Positions 61,252 through 64,000 of a DNA stretch of 64,000 bases are shown in pieces. The notes beneath the pieces are model-generated. The model searched no databases, was not told the origin of the DNA, and saw only the letters and a list, made by a program, of their open reading frames with translations. A program made the translations under genes and the position numbers. How positions within the stretch are numbered: the stretch's first letter is position 1; each line of letters begins with the position of its first letter. Source of the stretch: Polyangiaceae bacterium (GTDB lineage Bacteria > Myxococcota_A > Polyangia > Polyangiales > Polyangiaceae); the NCBI GenBank assembly GCA_023150915.1, contig JAKLKA010000023.1, positions 1 to 64,000 of the forward strand. Reading direction: 5' to 3'.

Positions 61252-62274
61252 TCACGCCTTCGCGTGATCCGGCAACTCGAGGCCCATCTCGGCGAACGCC
61301 GCGCGCGAGGCCGCGCGCTGGCGCGGCCGCATGTAGCCGTAGAAGACCAGGTTCAGGGCCACCAGACGGAAGACCATGTAGACCTCGAGCAGGTCGATGG
61401 CCGAGAAGAGCGCGATACCGAAGACCAGCGAGCCGAAGCCGAACCAGGTCCGCCAGAGCCGCATCAGCGAGCCGCAGTGCCGCTCGTAGATCTGGGCGCG
61501 CCCCAGATCGAAGGGGCCGAACAGCGCGAGCCGCGCGCTGGTGTGGGGGTCGAACTTGTGGACGTAGTTGGTCTGGCTCTTCACGTAGAAGAGGTAGATC
61601 GGCCAGGCGATCCGGTTGACCAAGAACGAGCCCCCGCGGTTCGACTCGAAGCGCTCGCGCGCGGTCTCGTAGTCCTCGCCCTCTTTGAAGGTCGGGCTGG
61701 TGAAGCGCAGATAGACGTTCTTGTACTGGTCGTACATGCCGGTGTGGAACGACCCGGTGACCGCCGTGGCCACGCACAGCGCCAAGACCGCCGCCAGAAG
61801 CGGCGTGGGCGAGTGGAACTTGCTGGCAATCACGAAGATGCCGCCGCCCACGGCCGCGACGCTGACCACCAGGTCGGCCACGCCGTCCAGCATGCGCCCG
61901 AAGGCGCTGGACGTGCCCCGCATGCGCGCCAGCTGACCGTCGGCGCAGTCGAAGATCGCCGAGGTGAAGATGGCGAGCCCGCCGAGCAGCATGTGATGGG
62001 GAAAGCCGGACAAGAAGCAGTACGCACCCAGCAGCCCGAACACGATCGAGATCATGGTCACCAGGTTGGGTGACACGGGCGTGGGGTAGAGCACCTTGGC
62101 CAGCACGTAGGCCAGCGGGCGATGGATCCAGACGTCCACCGGCTCTTCCACGGCCAGCGGCTTGAGCGTCTTCCAGTAGCCCGCCCAGAAACCTTCGGCC
62201 GCCGACGCCGCCGGTGCGATGGCCGCCGCCGACAGCGGACCCTCGTCACTGATTTCGACCGAACCCATCGTCAT
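61252..62274 (-). CDS. CDP-alcohol phosphatidyltransferase
   Basis: 340 residues. The signature D-x2-DGxxAR-x8-G-x3-D-x3-D is complete (DCADGQLARMRGTSSAFGRMLDGVADLV, near residues 108-135), and about eight helices surround it. It joins a phosphorylated head-group or lipid alcohol from a CDP-activated donor to a second alcohol in the membrane. Substrates cannot be read from sequence. It starts seven bases after the nucleotidyltransferase-aminotransferase gene, which probably makes the activated head group. Both are transcribed leftwards. Confidence 0.85.
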   Translation of the reverse strand: MTMGSVEISDEGPLSAAAIAPAASAAEGFWAGYWKTLKPLAVEEPVDVWIHRPLAYVLAKVLYPTPVSPNLVTMISIVFGLLGAYCFLSGFPHHMLLGGLAIFTSAIFDCADGQLARMRGTSSAFGRMLDGVADLVVSVAAVGGGIFVIASKFHSPTPLLAAVLALCVATAVTGSFHTGMYDQYKNVYLRFTSPTFKEGEDYETARERFESNRGGSFLVNRIAWPIYLFYVKSQTNYVHKFDPHTSARLALFGPFDLGRAQIYERHCGSLMRLWRTWFGFGSLVFGIALFSAIDLLEVYMVFRLVALNLVFYGYMRPRQRAASRAAFAEMGLELPDHAKA

Positions 62275-62281
62275 GGCTCAC

Positions 62282-64000
62282 CTACTCTGCGTCACCACCC
62301 ACGAAGGCCGGCACCCCGACGGCGCGCTCGCGCCGACGCCCCAGCACCCGCTCGAACGCCGCAAGGCACTTGGCGTTCTGCTCGCGGGTGCCGATGGTCA
62401 CGCGCACGTAGCTCTTCTCGGCGTGGTGCGAGCCCAGCGAGCGGATCAACACGCCCTCGTCGAGCATGGATTGCACCATGCGCTCGGCGCTCAGGCGGGT
62501 GTGCGAGATGTCGACCAGGATGAAGTTGCCTTCGCTGGGGATGGCGACCACGCCGGGCAGGCGCGCCAGGCCCCGACCCAGCTCGGCGCGGGCGGCCTTG
62601 AGCTCGGCCACGCGAGCGTCGAACTCGGCCATGTCGTCCAGCGCCGCGCTGGCCGCGGCGATGGCCACCGCCGGCAGGTTCCACGGCACCTTCACCCGCG
62701 ACAAGAGCCTGATCACGCTGGCATGACCCAGCGCGTAGCCCACGCGCAGGCCCGCCAGGCCGAAGGCCTTGGAGAAGGTCCTGAGCACGATCGCGTTGGG
62801 GAACTCTTGGATCAGGTACGAGAGCGAAGTCCCCTCGCCCAGCTCGAAATATGCCTCGTCGATCACGGTGGGCAGCCCCAGCCGCAACAGGCGTCGCATG
62901 TCGACCTCGGCAATGCGGTTGCCGGTGGGGTTGTTGGGCGTGCACAAGAAGATCACCTTGGTGCGCTCGGTGACCGCGCGCAGCATGCCCATCAGGTCGT
63001 GCTCGTGGTCCTCGCTCATGGGGACCAGCACCGGAATGCCGCCGCACACCCGGGTTCGTGCCTCGTACATGCTGAAGGTCGGCACGCTGAGCAGCACCTC
63101 TTCGCCCGCGGCGACGAAGGTACGAATGATCACGTCGATCAGCTCGGTCGAGCCGGCACCGAGCAGCACGTTGTCGCCACCCAGGTTCTCGCGGGCGCCC
63201 AGCTTCTGGCGCAGCTCGGGACCACCGCTCGGGTAGAGGTGACCACGGGTGGCGGCGTGCACGATGGCGTCCACCACGCGCTGGCTGGGGGCGTGGGCGC
63301 TCTCGTTGCTCATCATCCGCGCCACGCCGGTGCGGTCGGCCACGGCGAAGTGGTCCTCGTTGTAGGGCTTGGCGGCCCGAACCCAGCTGGGAGCGAACAT
63401 CTCCATGCCGTCGGCGTCGATCACGGCCGGGGCGCCCGCGCCGGGCTCGTCGCCCAGGTGGTCGCCGAACACCCGCAACATGGCCTCGGCCCGCTCCAAG
63501 GCCGGTGCCGTGTCCACGTCGATCCAGCGCACGTCGCCCACGTCCACACCCAGGAAGGCGCCGCGGCTGGCCAGCGCGCGCACGCCGTCCGAGAGCGAGC
63601 AGTCGCCGTGCTGGTCGTCGAGCCGCGCCAGCTCTTCGATCAGTGCGGGCCCGATGCGGAACACGCCGGTGTCGAGGGCGTCGTAGCGCTCCAGCTCTTT
63701 GCTGATGTCGCCGATGCGACCGCCCGCGACGCAGACCTTGGTCGCGTCGTCGATGTCGAAGCAGCGCTCGATGTCGTAGTCCACGCCCAGCGCGCAGGCC
63801 CCGCTCGGCACGTCGGCCGCCAAGAGGCGCCGCACCAGCTCGGGCGAGTACAGGTGGTCGGCCATGGTGAGCAGGCATTCGCGATCGACGAAGTCGGCCG
63901 CGGCCAAGAGCGACACTCCGTTCTTCGCCAGGTAGCGCTCGTTGTTCACGAAGCTGAGCTCGAGCCCGATGCTGGGCTCGGCGACCAGCGCGCGCCGCAC
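62282..64000 (-). CDS. Nucleotidyltransferase-aminotransferase fusion (partial, 5' end outside window)
   Basis: At least 572 residues; the 5' end lies outside the window. The first about 190 residues are the second half of a cytidylyltransferase like inositol-1-phosphate or phosphocholine cytidylyltransferases (LLTMADHLYSPELV, DDATKVCVAGGRIGDISKEL, DTGVFRIGPALIEEL); the NTP-binding start is off-window. Residues about 210-555 are a PLP class I/II aminotransferase of HisC/CobD type, with PLP Lys near residue 410 (TFSKAFGLAGLRVGY), NNPTGN and VIDEAYFELG. A HisC-type transaminase or a CobD-type phospho-amino-acid decarboxylase are both possible. Next to a CDP-alcohol transferase, making an amino-alcohol head group is the favoured inference. 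Confidence 0.82.
   Translation of the reverse strand: MRRALVAEPSIGLELSFVNNERYLAKNGVSLLAAADFVDRECLLTMADHLYSPELVRRLLAADVPSGACALGVDYDIERCFDIDDATKVCVAGGRIGDISKELERYDALDTGVFRIGPALIEELARLDDQHGDCSLSDGVRALASRGAFLGVDVGDVRWIDVDTAPALERAEAMLRVFGDHLGDEPGAGAPAVIDADGMEMFAPSWVRAAKPYNEDHFAVADRTGVARMMSNESAHAPSQRVVDAIVHAATRGHLYPSGGPELRQKLGARENLGGDNVLLGAGSTELIDVIIRTFVAAGEEVLLSVPTFSMYEARTRVCGGIPVLVPMSEDHEHDLMGMLRAVTERTKVIFLCTPNNPTGNRIAEVDMRRLLRLGLPTVIDEAYFELGEGTSLSYLIQEFPNAIVLRTFSKAFGLAGLRVGYALGHASVIRLLSRVKVPWNLPAVAIAAASAALDDMAEFDARVAELKAARAELGRGLARLPGVVAIPSEGNFILVDISHTRLSAERMVQSMLDEGVLIRSLGSHHAEKSYVRVTIGTREQNAKCLAAFERVLGRRRERAVGVPAFVGGDAE

Overview
This is a GC-rich, gene-dense window of about 64 kb. Four things point to a Myxococcota (Polyangia-like) chromosome: Gly/Ser/Ala-rich Cys-containing lipoproteins, Ser/Thr kinases and receiver proteins with Pro/Ala tails, a zinc-ribbon/GYF protein, and a bacterial microcompartment (BMC) shell set like that of Haliangium ochraceum. 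The assignment rests on gene content only. No rRNA, tRNA or CRISPR array was recognised. No gene-free stretch exceeds 300 bases.

Layout. 0-2.5 kb: eroded membrane-protein genes, namely an N-terminally short TMTC/TPR protein and a YfhO-like gene that has lost its middle. 2.6-8.0 kb: an operon of an alpha/beta-hydrolase fold protein lacking its nucleophile, dipeptide-type ABC permeases and binding protein without ATPases, and a polysaccharide deacetylase. 8.1-16.0 kb: a receiver/PATAN protein, a Ser/Thr kinase, an SPFH protein with a zinc ribbon, a conserved hypothetical, NikR and a SPOR protein. 16.1-22.4 kb: pabB, four lipoproteins, an NDP-sugar pyrophosphorylase and a rhomboid-like protein. 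22.4-28.1 kb: pyrR-pyrB and an RND efflux pair. 28.2-37.5 kb: a lipoprotein, an operon (predicted Cys amidase, M1 aminopeptidase, hom, murI), a polyphosphate-glucokinase-like ROK kinase and a lipoprotein. 37.6-41.5 kb: a fatty-acyl-AMP ligase, a decayed IS1182-type transposase, a lipoprotein and a transporter remnant. 41.5-50.5 kb: lon, fmt, a small HExxH protein, an Hsp70 with a giant linker and its J-protein, a YfcF-like GST and tpiA.

The main system is the BMC operon at 50.6-56.7 kb. It encodes a single-chain RpiB-DeoC fusion with a four-cysteine linker, two HO_3341-like tandem-domain shell proteins, one hexameric shell protein, a pentameric cap, a CoA-acylating aldehyde dehydrogenase with an N-terminal encapsulation-type helix, a third tandem-domain shell protein and two more caps. 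The inferred chemistry is 2-deoxyribose-5-phosphate to glyceraldehyde-3-phosphate plus acetaldehyde, then acetaldehyde to acetyl-CoA inside the shell. The divergent neighbour tpiA could take the triose phosphate. No phosphotransacylase, alcohol dehydrogenase, kinase or regulator is present in the operon.

56.7-64 kb: a small hypothetical, a zinc-ribbon/GYF membrane protein, a large exported HEAT-repeat protein, and a lipid head-group pair (CDP-alcohol phosphatidyltransferase plus a nucleotidyltransferase-aminotransferase fusion) that runs off the right edge.
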